10,651 nucleotides of DNA from Deltaproteobacteria bacterium (GCA_030594025.1 JAUVFY010000034.1:1-10651), one strand, 5' to 3'. Shown: positions 1-7,465, counted from the first letter of the stretch. Notes: generated by a model from the sequence alone, not told the origin. Translations and numbers: made by a program.

Positions 1-491
1 GAGGTTATGACCGGGAGGTCCAGGGCGTCCTCCGGGGAGTAGGCCTTGAAGAGCTCCCCCGTTGTGTCCATTACGTAAAGCCCGTCGACCATTACGAAGG
101 CCTCGGGCTCCCTTTCGCTTACAACGAGCTTAACCGCGTCGGGGAGCCTTCTTTTTACTTCCGCCTCTTTGACGAACGGATGGCTCATAACCCTTACTCT
201 CGCCTCATCCAGGTCAAAGCTGAAGATGTTACTGCCCATGACGATGCCCGAAAGTTCTATTATCTCCTGGTCGTATACCCTCTCGGTGCCCTCCACGGTT
301 ATGGCCTTTACCTCGAGGTAAGGCGCGGTATGGAACTCCTCGTAGACCACGGTGCCGAGGTAGAAGAGAACCACCCCCATCAATATGATGCCCAGGGTCC
401 TGGCCGTCCTTAAAACGACCCCCTTCACTCTCCACGTAAGGGGCTCTTTTGCCTTCCTGTTCTTGCGTTTTTTTATCTTCCTCACAGCCAT
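1..491 (-). CDS. ftsQ: Cell division protein FtsQ, N-terminal part (runs off the left edge)
   Basis: FtsQ is a bitopic inner-membrane divisome protein that links early (FtsA/FtsZ) and late (FtsB/FtsL/FtsW/FtsI) division proteins through its periplasmic domains. I translated 163 codons from the ATG at 491 to the window edge without a stop. The protein has a very basic cytoplasmic start (residues 4-15, rich in Lys/Arg), one membrane segment at about 25-50, and a POTRA-like domain at about 58-128 with the usual VKAITVEG opening and the EAEVKRRLPD stretch. The start of the beta domain follows, with LYVMDTTGELF near 138-148 and LPVIT at the edge. About 100 further residues should lie outside the window. 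It starts 5 nt after the ddl stop, with no strong Shine-Dalgarno sequence, so translation is probably coupled to ddl. The position after ddl is where ftsQ sits in dcw clusters; ftsA and ftsZ would be expected next. The family call rests on context and architecture, because FtsQ sequences diverge. Confidence 0.93.
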   Translation of the reverse strand, partial: MAVRKIKKRKNRKAKEPLTWRVKGVVLRTARTLGIILMGVVLFYLGTVVYEEFHTAPYLEVKAITVEGTERVYDQEIIELSGIVMGSNIFSFDLDEARVRVMSHPFVKEAEVKRRLPDAVKLVVSEREPEAFVMVDGLYVMDTTGELFKAYSPEDALDLPVIT

Positions 492-496
492 AGTCG

Positions 497-1417
497 TTAT
501 CTGCCCAGGGACGCCCCGAGGAGGATCTGTTCGGCAAGGGCCTTGTAACCCATGCCCACCGAGGCGGCGGCCATGGGGAAAAGGCTCCTCTCGGTCATGC
601 CAGGGACCGTATTCAGCTCGAGCACATAGGCCCTTTCGTCGCTTGAGAGTATCAGGTCCACCCGTGCCGCCCCGCGGCACCCGAGCGCCGTGTAAGCGTC
701 GAGGGCCATCTGTTTTACCGTCTTCTCAACATCCTTAGAAAGCGCCGCGGGCACTTTGAAATCGGCCATCCCCTTTATGTATTTTGCCCTGTAATCGTAA
801 ATGCCCTCGGAGATAATCTCTATTACAGGCAGGACTTTCCCATCGCGTATGGAAACCGTGAGCTCCCTGCCTTCTATGAACTTCTCGGCTATTATCCTTT
901 CTCCGTAACCGTATGCCTGTTCAACGGCCGCCTCGAGCTCAAGCGGGTCCCTGACGAGCGTTACGCCGATGGTCGAGCCCTGGCTCGCGGGCTTTACTAT
1001 GACCGGCATCTCGACGCCCGATAGCCCGGGCCTTACCATCTTGAAAGGCGGTGTGGGTATGGAATGGTAAGCGAGAACCATCTTCGTGGCCACCTTGTCC
1101 ATCGCAAGGGCGCTGGCAAGGACCCCGGAGCCCGTATACGGTATGTTCATGACCTCCAGGAGCCCCTGCACTGAGCCGTCCTCGCCCCACCCGCCGTGGA
1201 GCGTGACGAAGGCAATATCAATATTTTCCTCGTTTAGCTTCAGGGCTGTATCCTGTTTTGAGTCCAGGGCAACGGCCTTGTAGTCCTTTTCCTTTAAGGC
1301 CCTGGTCACTGCTTCGCCGCTCTTTAAAGATATCTCCCTCTCTTCAGAGACCCCGCCCATGAGGACCCCGACCTTTTTCATCTTGAACTCGTGCGCCTTT
1401 TCCAGGAACTCTTCCAT
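497..1417 (-). CDS. ddl: D-alanine--D-alanine ligase (Ddl)
   Basis: This cytoplasmic ATP-grasp ligase joins two D-Ala to give the dipeptide that MurF uses. The 306-residue length is normal. Visible motifs are MGGVSEEREIS (20-30), whose Glu26 corresponds to the first D-Ala contact; LHGGWGEDG (73-81); the phosphate-loop stretch KPASQGSTIG (142-151); YDYRAKY (207-213); and the Mg-binding set Arg252, Asp254, Glu267 and Asn269 in GAARVD and ELNTVPGMT. Tyr213 in the AKY motif is the D-Ala-D-Ala type; VanA-like D-Ala-D-Lac ligases differ there. The start is uncertain. The ATG at 1417 gives a 12-residue leader before MKKVGVLMGG, while the ATG at 1381 begins exactly where many Ddl proteins begin. Neither has a well-spaced Shine-Dalgarno sequence: GAGGGG touches the first ATG, and AGGAGAGGA lies 13 nt upstream of it. 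I keep 1417, which lies 9 nt after the murB stop. Confidence 0.97.
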   Translation of the reverse strand: MEEFLEKAHEFKMKKVGVLMGGVSEEREISLKSGEAVTRALKEKDYKAVALDSKQDTALKLNEENIDIAFVTLHGGWGEDGSVQGLLEVMNIPYTGSGVLASALAMDKVATKMVLAYHSIPTPPFKMVRPGLSGVEMPVIVKPASQGSTIGVTLVRDPLELEAAVEQAYGYGERIIAEKFIEGRELTVSIRDGKVLPVIEIISEGIYDYRAKYIKGMADFKVPAALSKDVEKTVKQMALDAYTALGCRGAARVDLILSSDERAYVLELNTVPGMTERSLFPMAAASVGMGYKALAEQILLGASLGR

Positions 1418-1426
1418 CCCCTCGCT

Positions 1427-2347
1427 TCAGTCCTCTCCTACGACCTTTATCTCTGGCTCGAGCACTACCCCCCTCGTGGAGTATATCTTGTCCCTTATGA
1501 GGGAGATAATGGAAAGCACGTCGCTTGCCCTGGCGTTTCCGAGGTTTACGATGTAGTTTCCGTGGACCTCGGAGATCTTAACGTCGCCCGAGCGGACCCC
1601 CTTCAGGCCTGCCTCCTCTACGAGCTTACCGGCTATATGGCCCCGGGGGTTCTTGAAGATGGAGCCCGCGTTGGGAAGCCTTATGTCGCTCGTGCGTTTC
1701 CTCTTCTCTGTGTAGTTTTTTATCCTCTTCTTTATCTCCCCGGAGTCCTCCTTTTCAAAACTCAGGTGTACCCTTACGACCACAGAACCCTCCGGGATAT
1801 CGGCGCTCCTGTAAGAAAAGTCAAGGTCCGACCTGGAAAGGAACCCCTTTTTTCCCTTCCTGTCCAGTATCTCAACGCCTTCTACCACGTCCTTCATCTC
1901 GTGGCCGTATGCCCCGGCGTTCATAATCACGGCCCCTCCCAGGGTGCCGGGGATGCCCGAGGCGAACTCGAGTCCCGTGAGGCCCCTTTCAATGCAGACG
2001 GATACCATCTTTGCAAGGCTTAAGCCCGCCCCCGCGATACAGGCCGCGGTCTTGTCGGTCTCCTCCTGCCAGGTGATGTCCTTGAAGCCCTCGGTCATGT
2101 TCACCACGAGCCCCCTTATCCCCCCGTCCCTTACGAGGAGGTTGGTGCCCGAGCCGAGGATAAGGACCGGATAGTTCTTGCTGCTGGCAAAGCTTAAAAG
2201 CTCCTTCAAGTCCCCCTCGTCCCTGGGGAAGGCCATGACGTCAGCGGGCCCTCCTATGAGGAGCGACGTATACTCGCTCATGAGCACGTTAAAAAGGACC
2301 TTACCCTTGAAGCGCTGCACGAAAAACAGGGGGTACTGTTTGGACAT
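1427..2347 (-). CDS. murB: UDP-N-acetylenolpyruvoylglucosamine reductase (MurB)
   Basis: This FAD enzyme uses NADPH to reduce the enolpyruvyl ether made by MurA, giving UDP-MurNAc, the substrate of MurC. From the ATG at 2347 it has 306 residues, close to the shorter type II MurB proteins and shorter than the E. coli type I enzyme. The FAD-binding part includes GSGTNLLVRDGG (65-76) and the ASGIPGTLGGAVIMNAGAYG stretch (129-148). SYRSAD (178-183) carries the conserved Tyr-Arg pair. LPNAGSIFKNP (224-234) carries Ser229, the expected proton donor. The C-terminal LEPEIK (296-301) holds the conserved Glu, which I take to be Glu299. I chose 2347 because AAGGAG lies 8 nt upstream. A TTG at 2368 and an ATG at 2353 in the same frame would add seven or two residues, but they lie before or too close to that site. 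The gene follows murC after 43 nt. Confidence 0.97.
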   Translation of the reverse strand: MSKQYPLFFVQRFKGKVLFNVLMSEYTSLLIGGPADVMAFPRDEGDLKELLSFASSKNYPVLILGSGTNLLVRDGGIRGLVVNMTEGFKDITWQEETDKTAACIAGAGLSLAKMVSVCIERGLTGLEFASGIPGTLGGAVIMNAGAYGHEMKDVVEGVEILDRKGKKGFLSRSDLDFSYRSADIPEGSVVVRVHLSFEKEDSGEIKKRIKNYTEKRKRTSDIRLPNAGSIFKNPRGHIAGKLVEEAGLKGVRSGDVKISEVHGNYIVNLGNARASDVLSIISLIRDKIYSTRGVVLEPEIKVVGED

Positions 2348-2355
2348 ATACATTT

Positions 2356-2361
2356 CTCCTT
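2356..2361 (-). promoter_or_regulatory. Ribosome binding site deciding the murB start
   Basis: The minus strand reads AAGGAG here, 8 nt before the ATG at 2347 and only 2 nt before the in-frame ATG at 2353. It lies downstream of the in-frame TTG at 2368. Spacing therefore favours 2347 as the translation start of murB. Confidence 0.75.
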
Positions 2362-2390
2362 CAATCAATAAAACTTTCGATCCCTGCCTT

Positions 2391-3803
2391 TTATTTTTCG
2401 CCTACCAGTTTCAGTCCTCTCTTTTTACGCTTCTTCTTTAATCTCTCCAGGAACTCCACCCCCGCCCTCCAGACGTCCCCGGCCCCCAGTGTTATAACCA
2501 TGTCACCGGCCTCTGTGGCGGCCTCGAGCCTCTCCGGCACGTCCTTCAAGTCCTGAACAAAGGTTACGTCCTTGTGGCCGTGTTCCTTTATGCCCTTGAA
2601 GAGTCTTCCGGCCGAGACCCCTTTTATACTTTTTTCGCCAGCGGGGTATATATCCGTAAGTATGAGCTTTTCCGCATCGTTGAAGGCGGAGAGGAATTCG
2701 CCGAAGAGGTCCTTTGTCCTTGTATACCTGTGGGGCTGGAAGACCACCACGAGCCTTCTTTTCCACCCCTGCTTGGCTGCCTTCAGGACGGCCTTTATCT
2801 CCACCGGATGGTGCCCGTAGTCATCGACGACCATGATGCCCCCAATGGACCCCCTCGTCTGGAACCTTCTCTCCACACCGGTGAAGTCCTCGAGGCCGGC
2901 CCTTATAACCCCCGGCTCAATATCGAGCTCCCGCGCCACCGCTATCGCGGCGAGCGCGTTATAGACGTTGTGCTCGCCGGGAAGCCCAATCGTGAACTTC
3001 CCCAGACACTTTTTGCCGGCCCATACGTCAAAGGTGGAGGTATGGCCCTTCTGTACGAACTCTTTCGCATGCAGGTCGGCCTGTGCGGTGAGCCCGAAGG
3101 ATACGAACCTCCTTCCTATAGAAGGCACAAGGCCCTGTAGAACTGGGTCGTCGAGGCATACGACAATGCACCCGTAAAAGGGGACCCTGTTCACGAAGTC
3201 CACGTAGGCGGCCTTCACCTCGTCCATGTCACCGTAATGGTCCATGTGTTCCCTGTCTATGTTCGTAACGACCGCGATGGTGGGCGAGAGTTTTAAAAAA
3301 CTCCCGTCGCTCTCATCGGCCTCTGCTACGAGGAAATCTCCGCTACCGAGCTTTGCGTTCGCGCCGATGGAGTTGAGCTTGCCCCCGGTCACCACGGTGG
3401 GGTCAATCCCCGCGTGGGCGAGTACAGTTGCTATTATCGAGGTGGTCATGGTCTTACCGTGGGTACCCGCAACGGCTATGCTGTACTTCATCCTCATCAA
3501 TTCGGCGAGCATCTCTGCCCTCGGGATTATGGGAACCTTTGCGCGCGCGGCCTCCTTTATCTCCGGGTTCTTCTCATCCACCGCCGAGGAGTAGACAACG
3601 CAATCGGCCCCGGCTACGTTCTCCCGGTCATGGCCCATATTAATAACTGCGCCCAGGGAAGCGAGCCTCCTCGTGGTGTCCGTGTCGGCCAGGTCTGAAC
3701 CGGTAACTTTGTAACCAAGGTTTATCAATACCTCGGCTATGCCGCTCATGCCGCTCCCGCCTATGCCCACGAAGTGAATCCTCTTTATCTTTCCCCTGTA
3801 CAT
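2391..3803 (-). CDS. murC: UDP-N-acetylmuramate--L-alanine ligase (MurC)
   Basis: This cytoplasmic ATP-dependent ligase adds L-Ala to UDP-MurNAc, the first step of stem-peptide assembly. The 470 residues match the family. The N-terminal Rossmann domain has GIGGSGMSG (13-21). The central ATPase domain has the P-loop GTHGKTMTT (113-121), EADESDGS (161-168), NIDREHMDHYG (181-191) and GEHNVYNALAA (276-286). The C-terminal domain has GVERRFQ (309-315), DDYGHHP (327-333) and FQPHRYTR (355-362). DDYGHHP and FQPHRYTR distinguish MurC from MurD, MurE and MurF. Two oddities: residue 119 of the P-loop is Met where Thr is usual, and the C-terminus ends in a strongly basic tail (about 455-465) after the last conserved block. 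Translation starts 3 nt after the murG stop, with AGGGGA 8 nt upstream inside the end of murG, so the two genes are likely coupled. Confidence 0.98.
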   Translation of the reverse strand: MYRGKIKRIHFVGIGGSGMSGIAEVLINLGYKVTGSDLADTDTTRRLASLGAVINMGHDRENVAGADCVVYSSAVDEKNPEIKEAARAKVPIIPRAEMLAELMRMKYSIAVAGTHGKTMTTSIIATVLAHAGIDPTVVTGGKLNSIGANAKLGSGDFLVAEADESDGSFLKLSPTIAVVTNIDREHMDHYGDMDEVKAAYVDFVNRVPFYGCIVVCLDDPVLQGLVPSIGRRFVSFGLTAQADLHAKEFVQKGHTSTFDVWAGKKCLGKFTIGLPGEHNVYNALAAIAVARELDIEPGVIRAGLEDFTGVERRFQTRGSIGGIMVVDDYGHHPVEIKAVLKAAKQGWKRRLVVVFQPHRYTRTKDLFGEFLSAFNDAEKLILTDIYPAGEKSIKGVSAGRLFKGIKEHGHKDVTFVQDLKDVPERLEAATEAGDMVITLGAGDVWRAGVEFLERLKKKRKKRGLKLVGEK

Positions 3804-3806
3804 GGT

Positions 3807-4904
3807 CTACGTCCCCTGTAAAAGCCTGGTATAGTCGTCCGCTATGGTCTCGGCCGCACGGGGTCTACCCAGGAACAGGGCCGACTGTTTTGCCCTTTCG
3901 AGATCGGCCCTGTCCTCGAAGAACCTCCTTATGGCGCCGGCAAGCGCGCTCCCGGTGAGCTCCTCCTGCTTTATCATTACCGCCGCACCCCTGTCGGCCA
4001 GATACCTCGCGTTTACCTCCTGGTGGTCGTCGGTGGAGAAGGGGTAAGGCACCAGTACGGCGGGGATGCCCAGATTGGTTATCTCGGCTATGCTCGTAGC
4101 CCCTGCCCTGCACACCACGAGGTCGGCCCCGGCGTAGGCGCTGGCCATGTCGTCTATGAAGCTGTGTAGCTCCACTGTGAGCCCCTTCCTCTTGTAAGCG
4201 GCCTCGGCTGCGCCGTAACCCTCGCTACCCGTCTGGTGGATGACCCGCAAGGAACTCCAGATGTCGGGCAGGTATTCGGTCGCATCGAGGAAGGCCGCGT
4301 TTATCGTGGTCGCCCCCTGGCTTCCTCCGAACACAAGGAGGTTGAACTTCCCGTTGGGGGATTTTCTTCCTGGAACGTCGAGTATCCCCTTTCTTACCGG
4401 GTTGCCGGCATAAAGGGTCCTTGCGGCCGGGAAGTATTCACCGGCCTCCTTAAATGCCGTATATATCCTGTCCACGATCCTTCCGAGGAGCCTGTTGGTG
4501 AGGCCGGGTAGTAAGTTTTGCTCGAGTATCGCGGTCTTTATGCCTAAAAGCCTTGCGGCAAGTACCACCGGGCCGGAGGAGTAACTGCCGCTCCCTATAA
4601 CCCCGTCGGGCCTTATCCTTCTTAAGATTCTCATGGCCTTGAAAACGGCCGTTGTCGCCTTAAAAAGCGCCTTTAACCGGTTCAGGCCATTCCTTTTCTT
4701 AAGGCTCACCACGTCAAGGAGCTCCAGCTCAAAGCCCCGGGCGGGAACGACCCTTTCCTCGAGCCCACGCTTGCCGCCTATGAAGACGATCTCAATGGAT
4801 TCGTCCCTTCTTTTGAACTCCTCGACGAGGGCCAGCGCGGGGAAAAGATGTCCCCCCGTACCGCCTCCTGCAATCACGAGCTTCATGGTTTTTTGTTTCT
4901 CCAT
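3807..4904 (-). CDS. murG: UDP-GlcNAc--undecaprenyl-PP-MurNAc-pentapeptide GlcNAc transferase (MurG)
   Basis: MurG is a GT-B glycosyltransferase (GT28) on the cytoplasmic face of the inner membrane that converts lipid I to lipid II. The 365 residues are normal. The acceptor domain has GGGTGGHLFP (13-22), including His19, and GSGSYSSGP (104-112), then EQNLLPGLTN (128-137) and AGNPVR (166-171). The donor domain has GGSQGATTIN (193-202) and the UDP-GlcNAc site CRAGATSIAEI (265-275), with the conserved Glu274, followed by PYPFSTDDHQ (286-295). The ATG at 4904 directly follows the ftsW stop codon (TAG then ATG), a layout typical of translational coupling. An alternative ATG at 4886 would remove six residues and start right at the first beta strand (MKLVIAGGGTGGH). 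GGAG lies 12 nt before that second ATG, so either start is possible. Confidence 0.98.
   Translation of the reverse strand: MEKQKTMKLVIAGGGTGGHLFPALALVEEFKRRDESIEIVFIGGKRGLEERVVPARGFELELLDVVSLKKRNGLNRLKALFKATTAVFKAMRILRRIRPDGVIGSGSYSSGPVVLAARLLGIKTAILEQNLLPGLTNRLLGRIVDRIYTAFKEAGEYFPAARTLYAGNPVRKGILDVPGRKSPNGKFNLLVFGGSQGATTINAAFLDATEYLPDIWSSLRVIHQTGSEGYGAAEAAYKRKGLTVELHSFIDDMASAYAGADLVVCRAGATSIAEITNLGIPAVLVPYPFSTDDHQEVNARYLADRGAAVMIKQEELTGSALAGAIRRFFEDRADLERAKQSALFLGRPRAAETIADDYTRLLQGT
3812..3817 (-). promoter_or_regulatory. Ribosome binding site of murC inside the end of murG
   Basis: The minus strand reads AGGGGA, 8 nt before the murC ATG at 3803. It overlaps the last codons of murG (stop TAG at 3807-3809). 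This supports the murC start and close coupling of the two genes. Confidence 0.65.
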
Positions 4905-6005
4905 CTACGCTTCGTTACCGTTTATATAAATATTAATGATTATCCCCACCGATACCATGCTCACCAGTAGAGACGTTCCCCCGTAGCTCACAAAGGGCAG
5001 TGGAAGACCCTTCGGCGGCAGTATCCCCAGCACAACGGCCATGTTCAACGCCGCCTGCAGGACCACCATAAAGGTGAGTCCCAGGGCCAGGTACGTGCCG
5101 AAGAGGTCTTTTGCCTTCATGGCGGTCCTCGTGCCGCTCAGGAGAAAAAGTATATAAAGGCATATTATCGTGGTAACCCCCACAAGCCCCAGCTCCTCGC
5201 CTATGACCGAAAAGATGAAGTCCGTATGCGCCTCTGGCAGGTAAAACAGCTTCTGCTTTCCCTCTCCCAGTCCAGCCCCCCATATGCCGCCGGAGCCGAA
5301 GGCCAGGAAAGACTGTATCACCTGGAAACCGGCCCCCTCGGGGTCCTTCCAGGGGTCCAGAAAGACCAGTATCCTCTGCATCATGTAGCCGAATTTGGTG
5401 ACCACCAGATAAAGGGCCGGTAGCGTGAGGGCCATTAGCCCCGCGAGATGGCTCATCCTCACCCCCGCTGTAAAGTTCATTATTAGTACCAGGAGCCCCA
5501 GGGCCATGGCCCCTCCGAAGTCCGGCTCGGCCATAACGAGCGCAACGATAACGCCCGGTATGAGCACGTTGGGAAGGAAACCCGTGGAAAAACGCTTTAA
5601 CCTGTCCTTCTTGGAAGAAAGCGAGTAGGCGAGGAAGAGTACCACCGCGAGCTTCGCGGGCTCCGAGGGCTGGAAGGTGATCCCGGCAATCTCGACCCAC
5701 CTCCGTGCGCCCCCCACCTCGTGGCCGATGCCGGGAACGAATATTAGGCCCAGGAAAACAGCGGCCAGAATCAATATCGGGTAGGTGAGCTTTCGGTATA
5801 CCCGGTAGTGGACCCTCGTGGCCAGCACAAAAAGCGCCACCCCGACAAGGGCAAAGGCCAGCTGCCTCTTGACGAAAAAGTGCTCGTCACCGAACCGGGT
5901 CATGGCCAGCACGTAACTCGTGGAGTAGACCATTACCACCCCTGCGGCAACAAGAAAGAGCGTCGTAATTATAAGCAGCCTGTCGACATCCCTCGTCCTT
6001 ACCAC
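4905..6005 (-). CDS. ftsW: Septal peptidoglycan polymerase FtsW (SEDS family)
   Basis: FtsW is a polytopic inner-membrane glycosyltransferase that polymerises lipid II at the septum together with the class B PBP FtsI. The 366 residues carry about ten hydrophobic segments (near 10-30, 45-63, 74-90, 113-130, 145-160, 163-180, 187-203, 268-290, 302-327 and 336-360). SEDS motifs are QPSEPAKLA (112-120), PDFGGAM (161-167), FGSGGIWGAGLGEG (236-249), LPEAHTDFIFSVIGEE (256-271) and LPLPFVSYGG (334-343). Asp262 in HTDF corresponds to the essential Asp of E. coli FtsW. Placement between murD and murG argues for FtsW rather than the paralogue RodA. The start is a GTG at 6005 with GGAGG 4 nt upstream; no other in-frame start is near. 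The N-terminal cytoplasmic part is short (about 10 residues), making the protein shorter than E. coli FtsW. Confidence 0.97.
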   Translation of the reverse strand: MVRTRDVDRLLIITTLFLVAAGVVMVYSTSYVLAMTRFGDEHFFVKRQLAFALVGVALFVLATRVHYRVYRKLTYPILILAAVFLGLIFVPGIGHEVGGARRWVEIAGITFQPSEPAKLAVVLFLAYSLSSKKDRLKRFSTGFLPNVLIPGVIVALVMAEPDFGGAMALGLLVLIMNFTAGVRMSHLAGLMALTLPALYLVVTKFGYMMQRILVFLDPWKDPEGAGFQVIQSFLAFGSGGIWGAGLGEGKQKLFYLPEAHTDFIFSVIGEELGLVGVTTIICLYILFLLSGTRTAMKAKDLFGTYLALGLTFMVVLQAALNMAVVLGILPPKGLPLPFVSYGGTSLLVSMVSVGIIINIYINGNEA

Positions 6006-6076
6006 AACGCCTCCAACCGAATCTTTTAATGCTTTTGCTAACGTTGTTCTTTTTACCGTGCGACTCGCTTAATCGC
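6006..6076 (-). other. murD-ftsW spacer, longest gap in the cluster; possible weak promoter
   Basis: These 71 nt form the largest non-coding gap in the window, and the half nearer ftsW is clearly AT-rich. On the minus strand a TTGAGC (6075-6080, overlapping the murD stop) is followed after 19 nt by TAAAAA (6050-6055), a poor sigma70-like pair with an over-long spacer. I see no hairpin followed by a T-run. The segment may simply be a leader for the GGAGG site of ftsW. I call it only as a place where an internal promoter could sit. Confidence 0.25.
6010..6014 (-). promoter_or_regulatory. Ribosome binding site of ftsW supporting a GTG start
   Basis: The minus strand reads GGAGG, followed by CGTT and then the GTG at 6005. 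The spacing is short (4 nt), but the next Met codon lies 24 codons downstream, inside the first membrane segment. This is therefore the best start. Confidence 0.65.
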
Positions 6077-7465
6077 TCAAAGCGTCTCTACGAGTTTTCG
6101 GAACAACTCCCCCCGTTCTTCGAAGTTCCTGAACATGTCGAAGCTCGAACAGGCCGGGCACAGGAGCACCGTGTCGCCCGGCTCGGCCCTCTTGCGCGCG
6201 AGCTCGAAGGCCTCTTCAAGCCCGCCTGCGACCGCCGTCTCGGTGGCGTCGCCGAGGGCCTTTTTCATCTTCAAACGAGCCTGTCCCATGAGAACGAGGA
6301 ACTTGACCTTGCTCTTTATAAGGTCCCTGAGGGGCCTGTAGTCGCTACTCTTATCCATCCCTCCGGCTATTAAGACGATGCCTCCCCCGGAGCCCTCGAG
6401 CGCCTTTTTGAGCGCCCCCACGTTCGTACCCTTCGAATCGTTAACAAAGCGCACCCCCTCGACCTCCCTTATGAATTCCATCCTGTGCGGAAGCCCCCCG
6501 AATCCTCTCATCGACTCCAGGGCAGTCTCCATCGGGATGCCCACTATCATCGCTGTGGCCATGGTGGCCATCACGTTTTCTAAGTTATGCAGGCCCGCGA
6601 GCTTCAACCCCTCGACCGAGCAGGCGACCTCCCGGCCTCCGCCCGAAGCGCAGACTATGTCTTTACCCCTTAAGAAAAAACCCTCTTCGAGCCTTCCGGA
6701 GGCGGTAAAGGGGACTACCTTGGCCTTCGTGATGGGGCCGGATATGGCCTCTTTAATTAGCGGGTCGCCGACGTTCACCACGGCATAATCCTCCGCGCCC
6801 TGGTTCATGAAGAGTTTTAACTTAGTCTCCGTGTACTCGTTAAAGTCCCGGTACCTGTCGAGGTGGTCTTCTGTTATGTTAAGGAGCACCCCTATATGGG
6901 GCCTGAAGTCCTTTATGGCCTCGAGGTGGAAGCTACTGACCTCGAGAACGCACCAGTCGGCCTCTTCCCTTTCGAGGTATTCGATCGCCGGCGAGCCGAT
7001 GTTCCCTCCCACGAAGGCCTTTTCACCCGAGGATTTGAGGACGTTTCCTATAAGCGTGGTCGTCGTGGACTTGCCGTTGGTGCCTGCCACGGCAACTATC
7101 GGGGCTTCTATGAGACGGTAGGCGAGTTCGATATCGCTTATTATCTCAACGCCCGCCCTGCGTGCGTCCTCGAACACGGGGATGGAAAGGGGGACCCCGG
7201 GGCTTACCACTATGAGGTCCGCGCCGGCAAACTCCTCTGCCTTGTGCTCACCGGCCTCTACTCTTATGCCCATGAGCGCGAGCTCGCGCACGCCCGGGAT
7301 CCTCGAGGCGGGAAGCGCGTCCGTTGCTGTAACCAGCGCACCGGTCGCCTGGAGGAACTTCGAAAGCGCTATGCCGGTCCTGCCGAGCCCCACAACAAGG
7401 ACCCTCTTGCCCGAGAGCATCGTTTCGGCCCTGGCAAGTGCCGTATGTTTTTCGGCCTCTATCAT
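6077..7465 (-). CDS. murD: UDP-N-acetylmuramoyl-L-alanine--D-glutamate ligase (MurD)
   Basis: This cytoplasmic ligase adds D-Glu to UDP-MurNAc-L-Ala using ATP. From the ATG at 7465 it has 462 residues. Domain 1 has a UDP-binding Rossmann start GKRVLVVGLGRTG (19-31) and VVSPGVP (86-92). The ATPase domain has GTNGKSTTTT (128-137), LEVSSFHLE (174-182), NITEDHLDRY (196-205) and GLHNLENVMAT (291-301). The C-terminal domain has LPHRMEF (325-331), NDSKGTN (342-348) and CPACSSFDMFRNFEERG (436-452), typical of MurD. The start ATG overlaps the mraY TGA by one base (TGATG), which points to translational coupling. The reading frame stays open upstream through mraY for another 107 codons, but that part is a shadow of mraY. 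An alternative ATG at 7420 would give MLSGKRVLVVGLG, a more usual MurD beginning and 447 residues. The first 15 residues may therefore not be made. Confidence 0.97.
   Translation of the reverse strand: MIEAEKHTALARAETMLSGKRVLVVGLGRTGIALSKFLQATGALVTATDALPASRIPGVRELALMGIRVEAGEHKAEEFAGADLIVVSPGVPLSIPVFEDARRAGVEIISDIELAYRLIEAPIVAVAGTNGKSTTTTLIGNVLKSSGEKAFVGGNIGSPAIEYLEREEADWCVLEVSSFHLEAIKDFRPHIGVLLNITEDHLDRYRDFNEYTETKLKLFMNQGAEDYAVVNVGDPLIKEAISGPITKAKVVPFTASGRLEEGFFLRGKDIVCASGGGREVACSVEGLKLAGLHNLENVMATMATAMIVGIPMETALESMRGFGGLPHRMEFIREVEGVRFVNDSKGTNVGALKKALEGSGGGIVLIAGGMDKSSDYRPLRDLIKSKVKFLVLMGQARLKMKKALGDATETAVAGGLEEAFELARKRAEPGDTVLLCPACSSFDMFRNFEERGELFRKLVETL

Noticed and set aside
1391..2023. 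210-codon plus-strand frame opposite murB
   Set aside because: It is antisense to MurB, whose catalytic motifs are all intact, and has no domain of its own.
2348..2368. TTG start for murB at 2368
   Set aside because: The Shine-Dalgarno sequence AAGGAG lies downstream of this codon, 8 nt before the ATG at 2347, so the TTG is upstream of the ribosome site.
4933..5700. 255-codon minus-strand frame overlapping ftsW in another frame
   Set aside because: The Gly/Arg/His-rich translation without motifs is an out-of-frame reading of ftsW.
6061..6077. Short inverted repeat GCGA...TCGC after murD as a terminator
   Set aside because: It has a four-base stem with a 9-nt loop and is not followed by a U-run in the transcript.
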